Source of the DNA: Prevotella sp. | Lineage (GTDB): Bacteria; Bacteroidota; Bacteroidia; Bacteroidales; Bacteroidaceae | Reading direction: 5' to 3' | Length of the DNA: 47,564 bases | NCBI GenBank assembly: GCA_017557185.1 | Contig: JAFZAP010000008.1 | Coordinates: 1 to 47,564, forward strand | Part shown: in pieces, positions 33,061-41,822 of the stretch | How positions within the stretch are numbered: position 1 is the first letter of the stretch | How the letters are laid out: every line of letters starts with the position of its first letter | The notes under the pieces: model-generated | The model's database searches: none | What the model saw: the letters and a program-made list of their open reading frames with translations, nothing else | Told to the model about the DNA's origin: nothing | Made by a program: the position numbers and the translations under genes

Positions 33061-34683
33061 ATGAAACTATATAAATTAATTCTCACCGCTGGCTTATTTG
33101 CAGTAGCATTAGTCAGTTGTACTGATTTGGATGTCACTCCGAGTTCTCAGTATACAGAAGATCCAAGCAAGAACTCTGGTGTTGACCCAATGATTGTGGT
33201 AGAGGCAAAGATGGCTGACGTCTACTTCCATCTGGCTGGTACATTCGGCCGCCGTTATATGGAAGCACAGTGTCTTGCTTCAGACGAGTTCACAGCCCTT
33301 GCTTTCGACGGAGGCTATTATGATGACGGAACTTATGCCCACCAGGCTCTTCACAACAGCTTTGCAACCGATGCCTCACTCGACTGGTATTCAGATCTCA
33401 CATCTGGTATTACAAAGGCAAACACGATTCTTGAGGAACTCGGTAGTGGTGCTTCTCTTCAGATGACGGCACCCGCTCGTGCTATGCGTGCTTACTTCAC
33501 ATGGATTCTCATGGACAGCTTTGGCGACACACCTATCCTCGAGAAGGTTCCTGCTGAGGGCGAAGTTATTTCTCGTTCTTCGCGCAAGGAAGTTGCAGAG
33601 TGGATAGAGAAGGAACTCACCGAGATTATTCCTGCGCTCACAGAGGATGTCACAGAGAACACCTATGGCAAGCCGACCAAGTGGATGGCAAAGGCTCTTC
33701 TTGCCAAGCTCTACATCAACTGGGCTGTCTACACAGCAGAGTCGGTTGATCAGTATGATGCAGCAAATACCCCCAATCAGAAGCTTGACGACTGTATCGC
33801 TGTTTGCGATGACATCATTAACAGCGGCAAGTTCAATCTCGGCTCTGTCGACTATCTGCATAAGTTCTCTTACGACAACAGCTGGAAGGTTGAGGACTTC
33901 ATCTACGCTATGCCTTACGATGCTATCAATCGTACTGGCTTCCAGTATGCTCGTCCCCGTTCCTTCAAGCAGCTGAAGAACATGCTGCCCAATTATTATG
34001 GCTCAACTGATAAGTTCACACAGTCGTTTGGTGGCAATATGGTTGTAACGCCTGAGTTTGCCAAGTTGTTCAGCCTTGAGGGCGATATCCGTAATCTCTG
34101 CATTCTTCGTGGCGATGTTTACAATCGTGACCCGAAGACCTTGAAGCCTACTAATGAACCATTTATGTATAATGGCAAGCAAGTACACTTCACAGATAAT
34201 ATTACCCTCATTAAGCAGGATAATACGATAGATGTAGGTAATGACGACAATGCTATCCAGCAGGGTTGCCACTCCATCAAGTGGTTCATCGTTCCTGAGG
34301 ACTACAACAACGGACGCAACCAGTCCAACGACCTGCCGCTCTTCCGCTTTGCCGACATCCTGATGATGAAGGCCGAGGCTCTCGCACGTCTTGGTCAGAG
34401 TGGTGCCAAGGATCTCTTCAATCAGATCCGTGCTTACGCGGGCGCTCCTCAGATTTCTGCCGAGCCTTCACTCGAGGAAATCTATCAAGAGCGTGGCCGT
34501 GAGTTCTTCGATGAGAACTGGCGTCGCAACGACATGATCCGCTTCGGTCACTTCGAGGATGAGTTCTTCCCGCACTACAAGAACTTCCCCGATGCCAACT
34601 TCGACAAGCGTCATCGTATCTTCCCTGTTGAGCAAGAGATGCTTGACCTGAATCCTGGTTGGACGCAGAATGCAGGTTATTAA
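33061..34683 (+). CDS. susD-like: SusD/RagB-family outer-membrane lipoprotein
   Basis: The surface lid that binds glycan and closes over its SusC partner. The 540-residue protein has a lipoprotein signal (ALVSC, Cys20) followed by TDLDVTP, which has the acidic character of a surface-export signal. The helical TPR core includes RAMRAYFTWILMDSFGDTPI and the family's PTKWMAKALLAKLYINWAVY. The C-terminal part has DLPLFRFADILMMKAEALAR and ERGREFFDENWRRNDMIRFG, both SusD hallmarks. A terminator lies 25 bases downstream. Confidence 0.96.
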   Translation: MKLYKLILTAGLFAVALVSCTDLDVTPSSQYTEDPSKNSGVDPMIVVEAKMADVYFHLAGTFGRRYMEAQCLASDEFTALAFDGGYYDDGTYAHQALHNSFATDASLDWYSDLTSGITKANTILEELGSGASLQMTAPARAMRAYFTWILMDSFGDTPILEKVPAEGEVISRSSRKEVAEWIEKELTEIIPALTEDVTENTYGKPTKWMAKALLAKLYINWAVYTAESVDQYDAANTPNQKLDDCIAVCDDIINSGKFNLGSVDYLHKFSYDNSWKVEDFIYAMPYDAINRTGFQYARPRSFKQLKNMLPNYYGSTDKFTQSFGGNMVVTPEFAKLFSLEGDIRNLCILRGDVYNRDPKTLKPTNEPFMYNGKQVHFTDNITLIKQDNTIDVGNDDNAIQQGCHSIKWFIVPEDYNNGRNQSNDLPLFRFADILMMKAEALARLGQSGAKDLFNQIRAYAGAPQISAEPSLEEIYQERGREFFDENWRRNDMIRFGHFEDEFFPHYKNFPDANFDKRHRIFPVEQEMLDLNPGWTQNAGY

Positions 34684-34708
34684 CCTACCGGGCTTTTGCC
34701 TGAATCGA

Positions 34709-34749
34709 TAAAAAATGGGAGCGGATGTTTGTCCGTTCCCATTTTTTTT
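34709..34749 (+). terminator. Terminator after susD, overlapping the next promoter
   Basis: AATGGGAGCGGA and TCCGTTCCCATT form a near-perfect stem with a 6-base loop (TGTTTG), followed by eight T. The TTTG in the loop is also the -33 box of the next promoter. Confidence 0.9.
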
Positions 34750-34758
34750 GTATCTTTG
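34728..34758 (+). promoter_or_regulatory. Promoter of the GH92-phosphatase operon (TTTG-N19-TATCTTTG)
   Basis: TTTG at 34728-34731, in the loop of the susD terminator, and TATCTTTG at 34751-34758 with a 19-base spacer, 25 bases before the GH92 ATG. Confidence 0.75.
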
Positions 34759-34783
34759 CACATAACTATTATTACTTGGTAGA

Positions 34784-37489
34784 ATGAGAAAAATCTTGCT
34801 GGCATTTCTCTGCCTGTTGTCAACGGTTGCTGTGGCACAGGTGTGGCAGTATGTCGACCCGCGTATAGGCAGCGTCGGGGTAGGCCGTACATTCCCCGGG
34901 CCTTGTATGCCGTTCGGAATGGTGAAGCCGGGACCAGACTGCGGTGTTTTGCCGAATGCCGGCTGGGCACCGATGCCCGCTCCAGTGCTGGGATTCTCAC
35001 AGACTCATGTCAGCGGAACGGGAGGTGGGCAGAAGTACGGCAACATTCTCCTCCAGCCATTCATCGACTCACCCTCTGCTTTCGACACGAGTCTTGGCTG
35101 GCCAGCCATTCCCCAGAGCCGCATCAGCGAAAAGGTCGCTCTTGGCTACTATGCCACGACCTACGAGAATGGCATCCGCACGGAAATCACCACAGGAGAG
35201 CGTTGTGCTTTCTATAGGTTTCACTATCCTACAAAAGGCAGCCTTTTTGTTGATGTGACGCATTTCCTTGGAAAAGATACCGTTCCTGATTTGCGGGAGC
35301 GCCAGCAGTATGTGGGGAGTGGTTTCCAGATTGTCAACAACTGCGAGGTGCAGGGATTCAGTAGCATTCGCGGAGGATGGAACAACGGCGATGCCTACAC
35401 CGTCTATTTCTCCTTGCTTGCCGACCAGCCGTTTGTCGCAGAGGGTAGCTGCCTGCATTTCGAAGACACAATTGTTAATGTGAAGGTGGGAATTTCGTAT
35501 GTCAGCGAAGAGCAGGCGCATCGGAATATTCTTGCCAACGATTTTGACTCCCAGTTATCTCATCTGCGCAACACGTGGGAGCAGCAGCTCTCCAAGATTC
35601 AGATTACGGGCACCGACGAACAGCGCCGCATGTTCTATACAGCCCTTTATCATACTATGCTCATGCCAGTCGACAAGACTGGCGAATATCCCTCTGGCAT
35701 CTCCCTATCTGGGGAAATCGAGGGAACAGAAGCCTCCCCCAGTTGGGGGAGGTTGGAGGGGGCTCCCTATTACGACGACTACTACGCCATCTGGGACACC
35801 TACCGCACTTCGTCGCCCCTGCTCACCCTGCTCTGTCCCGACCGCCAGACTGCCATCATCAACTCCTTATTATTTATATACGCCCGCGAGGGATACATGC
35901 CTGATGCCCGTAGCGGCGACAGCAACGGGCGCACACAGGGTGGCTCTAATGCCGAAGTGGTCATCGCCGATGCCTTTGCCAAAGGGTTGTCGGGCATCGA
36001 CTACTCCATTGCCCTTGAAGCCATGCTCAAGGATGCGACCGCTGACCCAGGTGCCGACCACGAGAAACACGGTCGCGGAGGACTGACGGAGTACAACCAG
36101 TTGGGCTATATCCCTTATGGCATCGACCGCGCGGGCAATCGCACCGTTGAATATGCCTTCTGCGACTGGTGCATCGCGCAGGTGGCGAAAGGTCTTGGCC
36201 GCCACGACCTCTATCAGGAATATATGGCGAAGTCGCGCAACTGGCAAAACCTCTGGCGCAGCGACTACGAGTGGGACGGCATGCAAGGATTCATTCTGCC
36301 GAAGGATGCCCAAGGGCGATGGCTCGACTCCGTGTCTTGGGGCCGTTCGAAGGTCTTTCATCCCACTATTCCCTACACGCCCGTGACGAAGGTTGCCCCG
36401 TGGTATCTGCCGTGGTGGTCTACATTCTTCTACGAGGCCACCAGCGAAGAGTATTCGTTGAGTATTCCGCACGATGTGCCAGGTCTTATCCGTGCGTGTG
36501 GCGGCAAGAAGCAGTTCCGCCGTCGCCTCGACCTTTTCTTCGAGAAGGGCTACTACAACGTACAAAACGAGCCTTCGTTCCTCACACCCTGCCTCTATCA
36601 CTGGATAGGACGGCCCGACCTCAGCACTCAGCGCATCCACCAGATCATTCGCAACAACTATACCGACCAGCCCGATGGACTGCCGGGCAACGACGATTCG
36701 GGTGCGATGTCCTCGTGGCTGGCATTCCACATAATGGGTCTTTATCCCAATGCCGGCCACGACTATTACTTGCTCAACCTGCCGGTGGTTCCCGAGTATT
36801 CCTTCCAGTTGGCAAATGGACGGGTGTTGCATGTAGTGAAGCGGGGCGAGGGCGATGGTTTCAAATCGGTTTCGTTTAATGGTAAGCGGTTGAAGGATGC
36901 CCGCATCACGCACGCGCAGTTAATGGAGGGCGGTGAACTTGTTTTCGAGACGAAGAAGGACAAAACGAAGACACTGCGTTTTATGGTGCCGGTGGTCATC
37001 AGGTGTGGTGAACAAAGGTCGTTTGCCAACTATACCCTCCTCTTCACCCTCAACCGCCAATTCCGCACGTGGCCCGTCTCTTTGGCTTGGGACGCCGATA
37101 CTCTGTTGCTAAAATGTAAGGAGACACTCTATTGCATTCCGCGCAGCGAGGTGGAACACGCGAAGAACTTCTGTTGGCTCTCGCCACAGGTCGATGGCAC
37201 CGTTCATCACAACGCAACGGGCACCTTTGCCTTCATCTCCTTCGATGCCTTGCGCACCTTGCAGCAAACGGGCTCGTTCGTCTACGACGACATCACGTGG
37301 CGACTCATCGCCAAAGATGAAACCACTCTGCGTGTTCGTGCCGACATCGACGACACAGAAATGCTAATAGCTGTTCCCCCTCCCTATGGGGGAGGGCAGG
37401 GGAGGGGCTCCTCCTCTTTACCCCTCGTCCTCGAGATGCGCAACAACCCTCTGGGCATCGACTGGATCTATCAAACTGCTAATCCCTAA
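34784..37489 (+). CDS. Glycoside hydrolase family 92 alpha-mannosidase
   Basis: A calcium-dependent exo-alpha-mannosidase family member, 901 residues, with signal peptide (AVA-Q near residue 18). The N-terminal beta domain starts VWQYVDPRIGSVGVGRTFPG and GMVKPGPDCG. The catalytic (alpha/alpha)6 domain has YYAIWDTYRTSSPLLTLL, QNEPSFLTPCLY with Glu596 in the position of the general acid, and GNDDSGAMSSW with Asp637/Asp638 in the position of the base. Two GC-rich palindromic elements lie in frame inside the gene, at about residues 316-328 (SPSWGRLEGAP) and 864-877 (PPPYGGGQGRGS). The region after about residue 790 is an extra C-terminal domain that I do not recognise. It is first gene of its operon; the next gene starts 6 bases later. 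Confidence 0.92.
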   Translation: MRKILLAFLCLLSTVAVAQVWQYVDPRIGSVGVGRTFPGPCMPFGMVKPGPDCGVLPNAGWAPMPAPVLGFSQTHVSGTGGGQKYGNILLQPFIDSPSAFDTSLGWPAIPQSRISEKVALGYYATTYENGIRTEITTGERCAFYRFHYPTKGSLFVDVTHFLGKDTVPDLRERQQYVGSGFQIVNNCEVQGFSSIRGGWNNGDAYTVYFSLLADQPFVAEGSCLHFEDTIVNVKVGISYVSEEQAHRNILANDFDSQLSHLRNTWEQQLSKIQITGTDEQRRMFYTALYHTMLMPVDKTGEYPSGISLSGEIEGTEASPSWGRLEGAPYYDDYYAIWDTYRTSSPLLTLLCPDRQTAIINSLLFIYAREGYMPDARSGDSNGRTQGGSNAEVVIADAFAKGLSGIDYSIALEAMLKDATADPGADHEKHGRGGLTEYNQLGYIPYGIDRAGNRTVEYAFCDWCIAQVAKGLGRHDLYQEYMAKSRNWQNLWRSDYEWDGMQGFILPKDAQGRWLDSVSWGRSKVFHPTIPYTPVTKVAPWYLPWWSTFFYEATSEEYSLSIPHDVPGLIRACGGKKQFRRRLDLFFEKGYYNVQNEPSFLTPCLYHWIGRPDLSTQRIHQIIRNNYTDQPDGLPGNDDSGAMSSWLAFHIMGLYPNAGHDYYLLNLPVVPEYSFQLANGRVLHVVKRGEGDGFKSVSFNGKRLKDARITHAQLMEGGELVFETKKDKTKTLRFMVPVVIRCGEQRSFANYTLLFTLNRQFRTWPVSLAWDADTLLLKCKETLYCIPRSEVEHAKNFCWLSPQVDGTVHHNATGTFAFISFDALRTLQQTGSFVYDDITWRLIAKDETTLRVRADIDDTEMLIAVPPPYGGGQGRGSSSLPLVLEMRNNPLGIDWIYQTANP
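35730..35767 (+). repeat. GC-rich palindromic element inside the first GH92 gene (copy a)
   Basis: AGCC-CTCCCCC-AGTT-GGGGGAG-GTTGGAGGGGGCT: an inner stem of seven bases and outer AGCC/GGCT ends, read in frame as protein. It is related to copies at 37375, 40163 and 41776. Confidence 0.75.
37375..37414 (+). repeat. GC-rich palindromic element near the 3' end of the first GH92 gene (copy b)
   Basis: CCCCCTCCCTATGGGGGAGGG followed by CAGGGGAGGGGCTCC, in frame, coding for a Pro/Gly-rich stretch unlike the rest of the protein. Confidence 0.75.
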
Positions 37490-37495
37490 TCGACA

Positions 37496-38404
37496 ATGAA
37501 GAAAATCCTTATTCTCGCACTCGGGCTCTGCGTCTTTATGATGGCTGAAGCCAAACAGAAAGCTCCTAAGGCAAAGGCACAGCACGTCCTCGTCATCGGC
37601 ATTGACGGCTGGGGCGGCTACAGCCTTGCCAAAGCTCACGACATCCCCAACATCCGTATGCTCATTCAACAGGGATGCTACACGGCGAAGAAACGCTCGG
37701 TGCTGCCCTCCAGTTCTGGTGTCAACTGGGCATCGATGTTCAACGGCTCGTGTCCCGAACTTCATGGCTATACCACCTGGAACTCCCACACGCCTGAGAT
37801 TCCCTCCGTCGAACTCAACGAGCACGGCAAGTTTCCCACCATCTTCTCCATCCTCCGCAAGGCTCGTCCCGATGTTGTCACGGGATGCATTGCTGAGTGG
37901 GACGGTATCAAGCATGTAGTCGATTCTCTGGCTATCGACAACTACGACCTCGCCCCCGACTACGAGCACCACCCGTCGCTGCTTTGTGAGATGGCCGAGC
38001 GCTTCATCATCGAGCGCAAGCCCACACTCTTCGCGGTGTGCTGGGACCAGCTCGACCACACGGGCCATTCCGTCGGTCACGATACGCCGGAGTACTACCA
38101 GACACTTGCCGAACTCGATGTCTATGTGGGTCGTCTCATCCAGGCTTTGAAGACCGCTGGCATCTACGACCAGACCATCATCATCGTCACCGCCGATCAT
38201 GGAGGTAAGGAGAAAGGACACGGTGGCAAGACATTACTCGAGATGGAGCATCCGTTCATCATTTGCGGACGCGGCATCCGTTCGGGCCTCGTCATTGAGG
38301 AACCCATGATGCAATACGATACCGCAGCCACCATCGCCCACATCTTCGGCCTCGCCACTCCCCGCTCGTGGGTGGGCCGCCCTGTCCTTTCCGTATTCAA
38401 ATAA
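37496..38404 (+). CDS. Alkaline-phosphatase-superfamily phosphodiesterase/phosphatase
   Basis: A 302-residue secreted enzyme of the nucleotide pyrophosphatase/phosphodiesterase group in the alkaline phosphatase superfamily. Signal peptide ends near AEAK. VLVIGIDGWGGYSL has the first metal Asp near residue 40. LPSSSGVNWASMFNG near 78 provides the probable nucleophile Ser/Thr position. WDQLDHTGHSVGH near 188 and IIVTADHGGKEKGHGG near 232 supply the remaining metal-binding Asp and His. A conserved His near HPFIICG completes the set. It lies between two GH92 genes in one operon, so the substrate is probably a phosphate group or phosphodiester on a mannose-containing glycan; this is inference. Confidence 0.86.
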   Translation: MKKILILALGLCVFMMAEAKQKAPKAKAQHVLVIGIDGWGGYSLAKAHDIPNIRMLIQQGCYTAKKRSVLPSSSGVNWASMFNGSCPELHGYTTWNSHTPEIPSVELNEHGKFPTIFSILRKARPDVVTGCIAEWDGIKHVVDSLAIDNYDLAPDYEHHPSLLCEMAERFIIERKPTLFAVCWDQLDHTGHSVGHDTPEYYQTLAELDVYVGRLIQALKTAGIYDQTIIIVTADHGGKEKGHGGKTLLEMEHPFIICGRGIRSGLVIEEPMMQYDTAATIAHIFGLATPRSWVGRPVLSVFK

Positions 38405-38441
38405 ATAGGAACAATCTCAACGCCGTAGTCGTACCTCGCCT

Positions 38442-41400
38442 ATGCATAAAAAAATAGTCCTTCTCTTCGCATTCTTGTTCATCGCTGCGCTGACATTTGC
38501 ACAGAAGTCGAATGAGCAGCTCGGGGGTGTCTACTATGCCTATCCTGTCACTCAGTCAGAGGCCCTGCCGGCTCCCGCTGGCTACGAACCGTTCTACATC
38601 TCCCACTACGGGCGACACGGCTCGCGCTGGCTGCCCAACGACGAGCGCTACGAATGGGTGCTTGCCTGCTTTGCAGACACCAAGAACCTCACACCACTAG
38701 GCAAGAGTGTACGTCGGCGAATGCAGAAGGTATGGAAGAACGCACGCGGCAACGGCGGACTGCTCACTCCGCTGGGAGCCCGACAGCATGAGGGCATTGC
38801 TGAGCGTATGGTGAGCCGGTTCCCTGAGGTTTTTGCTGGCGACGATGCCCGCCTGTGGGCCCGCTCGAGCACCGTCGACCGCTGTCGCAAGAGCATGCTC
38901 GCCTTCACCGGTCGTCTGCGTGAGCTGTGTCCGTCGGCATCCCTCGATGTAGCCACCAACGAGGCCGATATGGCGTGGCTCGTCGACAATACCCCAGAGG
39001 TGAAAGCGCTGGAGCGGCGTACACGCGTACAGCCCCAGCTTTCCCCCGACCGTTTCATGCATTCCTTGTTCAAAGACCCGTCGAAGGTATTTGCTGCCGA
39101 GACCTCGTCGGCACAGCAGCTGAAACTCCTCTCCGAACTCTTCACCATCGCCACCGATATGCAGGACGTCGAACTCAACGTCAACCTCTTCGATGTCTTT
39201 ACGCGCGAGGAGATGCAGGCCGTCTACGATGCCAATAACCTCCGCATGACCATTTGCAACGGCCGACAGCCGCAGAGCGAGGGAATTCCTGCCCGTGCCG
39301 CCATCACCCTATGGCAGAACATCGTTGCCGATGCCGATGCGATGATTGCTTCTGGCGGTCACGGCGCCGCCCTCCGCTTCGGTCACGACACCAATCTCTA
39401 TCGCCTCCTCTCCCTGCTCGAGTTGTTGCCGTTGCAGTCCGGCGTGTCCGACCGTATGGACGAAATACTGCCTATGGCAGCCAATTTACAGATGGTGTTC
39501 TATCGTAATGAGGAGAACGATGTCGTTGTGCAACTGCTTCATAACGAGCGACCAATTTGTTTTTGTAAATGGCTGGAACTGAAAGCAAAGGTTTCCCGTC
39601 ACATGCATCGCTTGGATCACCTGCGGCAGTTGTGCACGCTGAACACGATGGTGGGAACCGATCAAGCCAACACCCAGACAGCGGGACTCTTTGGCAAGGG
39701 CTCTGAGGAACACGGCCAGACGCTGCCTGCCGTCCTCGCCCCCAACGGCCAGAACTTCTGGACACCGCAGACCCGTGACACCGAACAGAAGTGCATCGCA
39801 CCTTACTATTATGCCGACTCCCTGTTTCAGGGCATCCGTAACAGCCATTGGATTGTGGGAGGTTGCACGCAGGACTACGGTTCGTTCACCGTCGCTGCCA
39901 TTAGCGGCAACCTGCGCACGCGTCCTGTCGATCGTGCTACCCGCTTCTCGCATCAACAGGAAATCTCCCACCCCCACTATTATGCCGTTCGCCTGCCTGA
40001 CGAGCACCTGTTCATTGAGCTCACAGGAGCCAGCCACACCGCCATGATGCGCATCACGCCCGAGCAAGACCAACCCGTACATATCATCGTCAACCATAAC
40101 AGCGACGAGGTCGAAGGCCAAGTGTTTTCTGCCACCTTCCCTCTAGATGCAAACTGCGGTGAGGCTCCCTCCCTGCGGGGGAGGGTTGGGGTGGGGCTCA
40201 ACCCCGTCCACCGCATCTATCAGGGATGGGGCGAGCCGGCAGGCTTCAGCGGACATTTCCTGCTGCAATGCGACGAAGAGCCTATGGCTTCAGGCAGCGA
40301 CAGCACCTGTGTCTGGATGACCGTTCAAGGAAAAGCCTATCAGCCCATCCTGCTGACGATGGCCTCGTCGTTCACCGACCGTAAAGGTTGTGAGCGCAAT
40401 CTCGCTGCTGAGGCTGCGGGCAAGACCTTCGAGCAGATGCAGGCGGAGCTCGCTGAGAAGTGGATCGACCGTCTACACACCATTGATATCGACGACCCCG
40501 ACACCGCCCGCGTCAACCAGTTCTATGGCGCCCTCTATCGCGCCTCCTTCCTCCCCCGGGAGTTCAGCGATGTCGATGGTCGCTTCCCACGCTTTGCCAA
40601 TTCCGCCGATAACTCTCCCCTCTCCTCTCTCCCCTCTCCCCCAAAATATTACACCGACTTCTCCCTCTGGGACACCTACCGCGCCGTCCATCCGCTCTAC
40701 AACATCATTGCGCCCTCCCTCTCGGCACAGATGGTGCAGTCATTGGTCACGATGGCCGAGCAAGGTGGTTGGATGCCCATCTTCCCCTGTTGGAACAGCT
40801 ACACCGCCGCGATGATTGGCGACCACGCATCCTCCGTCATCGCCGATGCCTATGTGAAAGGAATCGCAGAGGTTGATTACGTCACTGCCTATCGCTACCT
40901 GCGCCAGAACGCCTTCAATTCCCCCACACCCGAACAATACAAGAACGGTATGGGTCGCCGTGCGCTGCAGTCCTACCTGCAGTACGGCTACATCCCCTTG
41001 GAGGACAAGGTGCCTGATGCCTTCCACACCGAGGAACAGACCTCGCGCACGCTGGAGTATGCCTACGACGATTTCTGCGTGGCACAGCTCGCCCGCGACT
41101 TCGGCACGGAGGCCGACTATCGCGAACTCATGCGCCGTTCCGGCAACTGGCGTAACGTCATCAATCCCCGAACGGGCTGGGCAGATGGCCGCCACGAAAG
41201 TGGCAAATGGGAAGGGGAGGGCGACCTCACCCACCGTCAACCCTTCATCACCGAGGGTGCCACCTGCCATTACTCGTGGTATGTGCCCCACGACGTAGCA
41301 GCGCTGATTGAGGTGATGGGCGGTCCCAAGCGCTTCGAGGAGAAACTCGACTCGATGTTCGAACAGGGACTCTACTGGCACGGCAACGAACCCTGCCACC

Positions 41401-41738
41401 AGATTGCCTATCTGTATAACTACATCGGGCGCAACGACAAGACTCGACGTGTGGTGCGCCACATCCTCGACACCGAGTACAACGACACTCCGGGCGGACT
41501 CTCGGGTAACGACGATGCCGGTCAGATGTCGGCCTGGTACATCTTCTCCTCCCTTGGCTTCTATCCCGTCTGTCCCGGCACCCCCTACTACCAGCTCGCC
41601 GCCCCCACCTTCCGTCGCGCCACCATCAACCTCGAGAATGGACGGCAGTTTCAAATTATAAAAAGACCCACCTCCTCACCCCTGCCCCTCATTCTCTCCC
41701 ACTCTCAAATCCTCCAGGGTGGCACAATTAGTTTTTAA
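38442..41738 (+). CDS. Bifunctional histidine phosphatase-GH92 alpha-mannosidase fusion
   Basis: A 1098-residue secreted protein with two catalytic domains. After a signal peptide (ALTFAQ) comes a histidine acid phosphatase domain, about residues 30-420. It has RHGSR at 58-62 (phosphate-accepting His59) and LRFGHDTNL with His315-Asp316, the second half of the active site. From about 425 (TLPAVLAPNGQNFWTP) a complete GH92 enzyme follows, with DFSLWDTYRAVHPL, HGNEPCHQIAYLYNY (Glu983, acid) and GNDDAGQMSAWY (Asp1024/1025, base). A palindromic element is read in frame at residues 574-586, and a Ser/Pro-rich insert lies at about 723-735. The pairing suggests removal of phosphate and mannose from one substrate. 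Confidence 0.92.
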   Translation: MHKKIVLLFAFLFIAALTFAQKSNEQLGGVYYAYPVTQSEALPAPAGYEPFYISHYGRHGSRWLPNDERYEWVLACFADTKNLTPLGKSVRRRMQKVWKNARGNGGLLTPLGARQHEGIAERMVSRFPEVFAGDDARLWARSSTVDRCRKSMLAFTGRLRELCPSASLDVATNEADMAWLVDNTPEVKALERRTRVQPQLSPDRFMHSLFKDPSKVFAAETSSAQQLKLLSELFTIATDMQDVELNVNLFDVFTREEMQAVYDANNLRMTICNGRQPQSEGIPARAAITLWQNIVADADAMIASGGHGAALRFGHDTNLYRLLSLLELLPLQSGVSDRMDEILPMAANLQMVFYRNEENDVVVQLLHNERPICFCKWLELKAKVSRHMHRLDHLRQLCTLNTMVGTDQANTQTAGLFGKGSEEHGQTLPAVLAPNGQNFWTPQTRDTEQKCIAPYYYADSLFQGIRNSHWIVGGCTQDYGSFTVAAISGNLRTRPVDRATRFSHQQEISHPHYYAVRLPDEHLFIELTGASHTAMMRITPEQDQPVHIIVNHNSDEVEGQVFSATFPLDANCGEAPSLRGRVGVGLNPVHRIYQGWGEPAGFSGHFLLQCDEEPMASGSDSTCVWMTVQGKAYQPILLTMASSFTDRKGCERNLAAEAAGKTFEQMQAELAEKWIDRLHTIDIDDPDTARVNQFYGALYRASFLPREFSDVDGRFPRFANSADNSPLSSLPSPPKYYTDFSLWDTYRAVHPLYNIIAPSLSAQMVQSLVTMAEQGGWMPIFPCWNSYTAAMIGDHASSVIADAYVKGIAEVDYVTAYRYLRQNAFNSPTPEQYKNGMGRRALQSYLQYGYIPLEDKVPDAFHTEEQTSRTLEYAYDDFCVAQLARDFGTEADYRELMRRSGNWRNVINPRTGWADGRHESGKWEGEGDLTHRQPFITEGATCHYSWYVPHDVAALIEVMGGPKRFEEKLDSMFEQGLYWHGNEPCHQIAYLYNYIGRNDKTRRVVRHILDTEYNDTPGGLSGNDDAGQMSAWYIFSSLGFYPVCPGTPYYQLAAPTFRRATINLENGRQFQIIKRPTSSPLPLILSHSQILQGGTISF
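40163..40199 (+). repeat. GC-rich palindromic element inside the phosphatase-GH92 gene (copy c)
   Basis: GGCTCCCTCCCTGCGGGGGAGGG then TTGGGGTGGGGCTC, in frame, just before the conserved VHRIYQGWG segment of GH92. Almost identical to the intergenic copy at 41776-41812. Confidence 0.8.
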
Positions 41739-41775
41739 CAAATGAATAATTAACAAACAAAACATTGCCCGCATG

Positions 41776-41812
41776 CTTCTCCCTCCCTACGGGGGAGGGT
41801 TGGGGTGGGGCT
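41776..41812 (+). repeat. GC-rich palindromic element, intergenic (copy d)
   Basis: CTCCCTCCCTACGGGGGAGGG followed by TTGGGGTGGGGCTT, between the fusion gene and the thioesterase gene. Its end supplies an in-frame GTG (41805) ahead of the real ATG of the next gene. Confidence 0.8.
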
Positions 41813-41822
41813 TATACTCATT

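Noticed and set aside
35870-36913. 347-codon open frame opposite the first GH92 gene
   Set aside because: It is a shadow of GH92 coding sequence, without motifs or a promoter.
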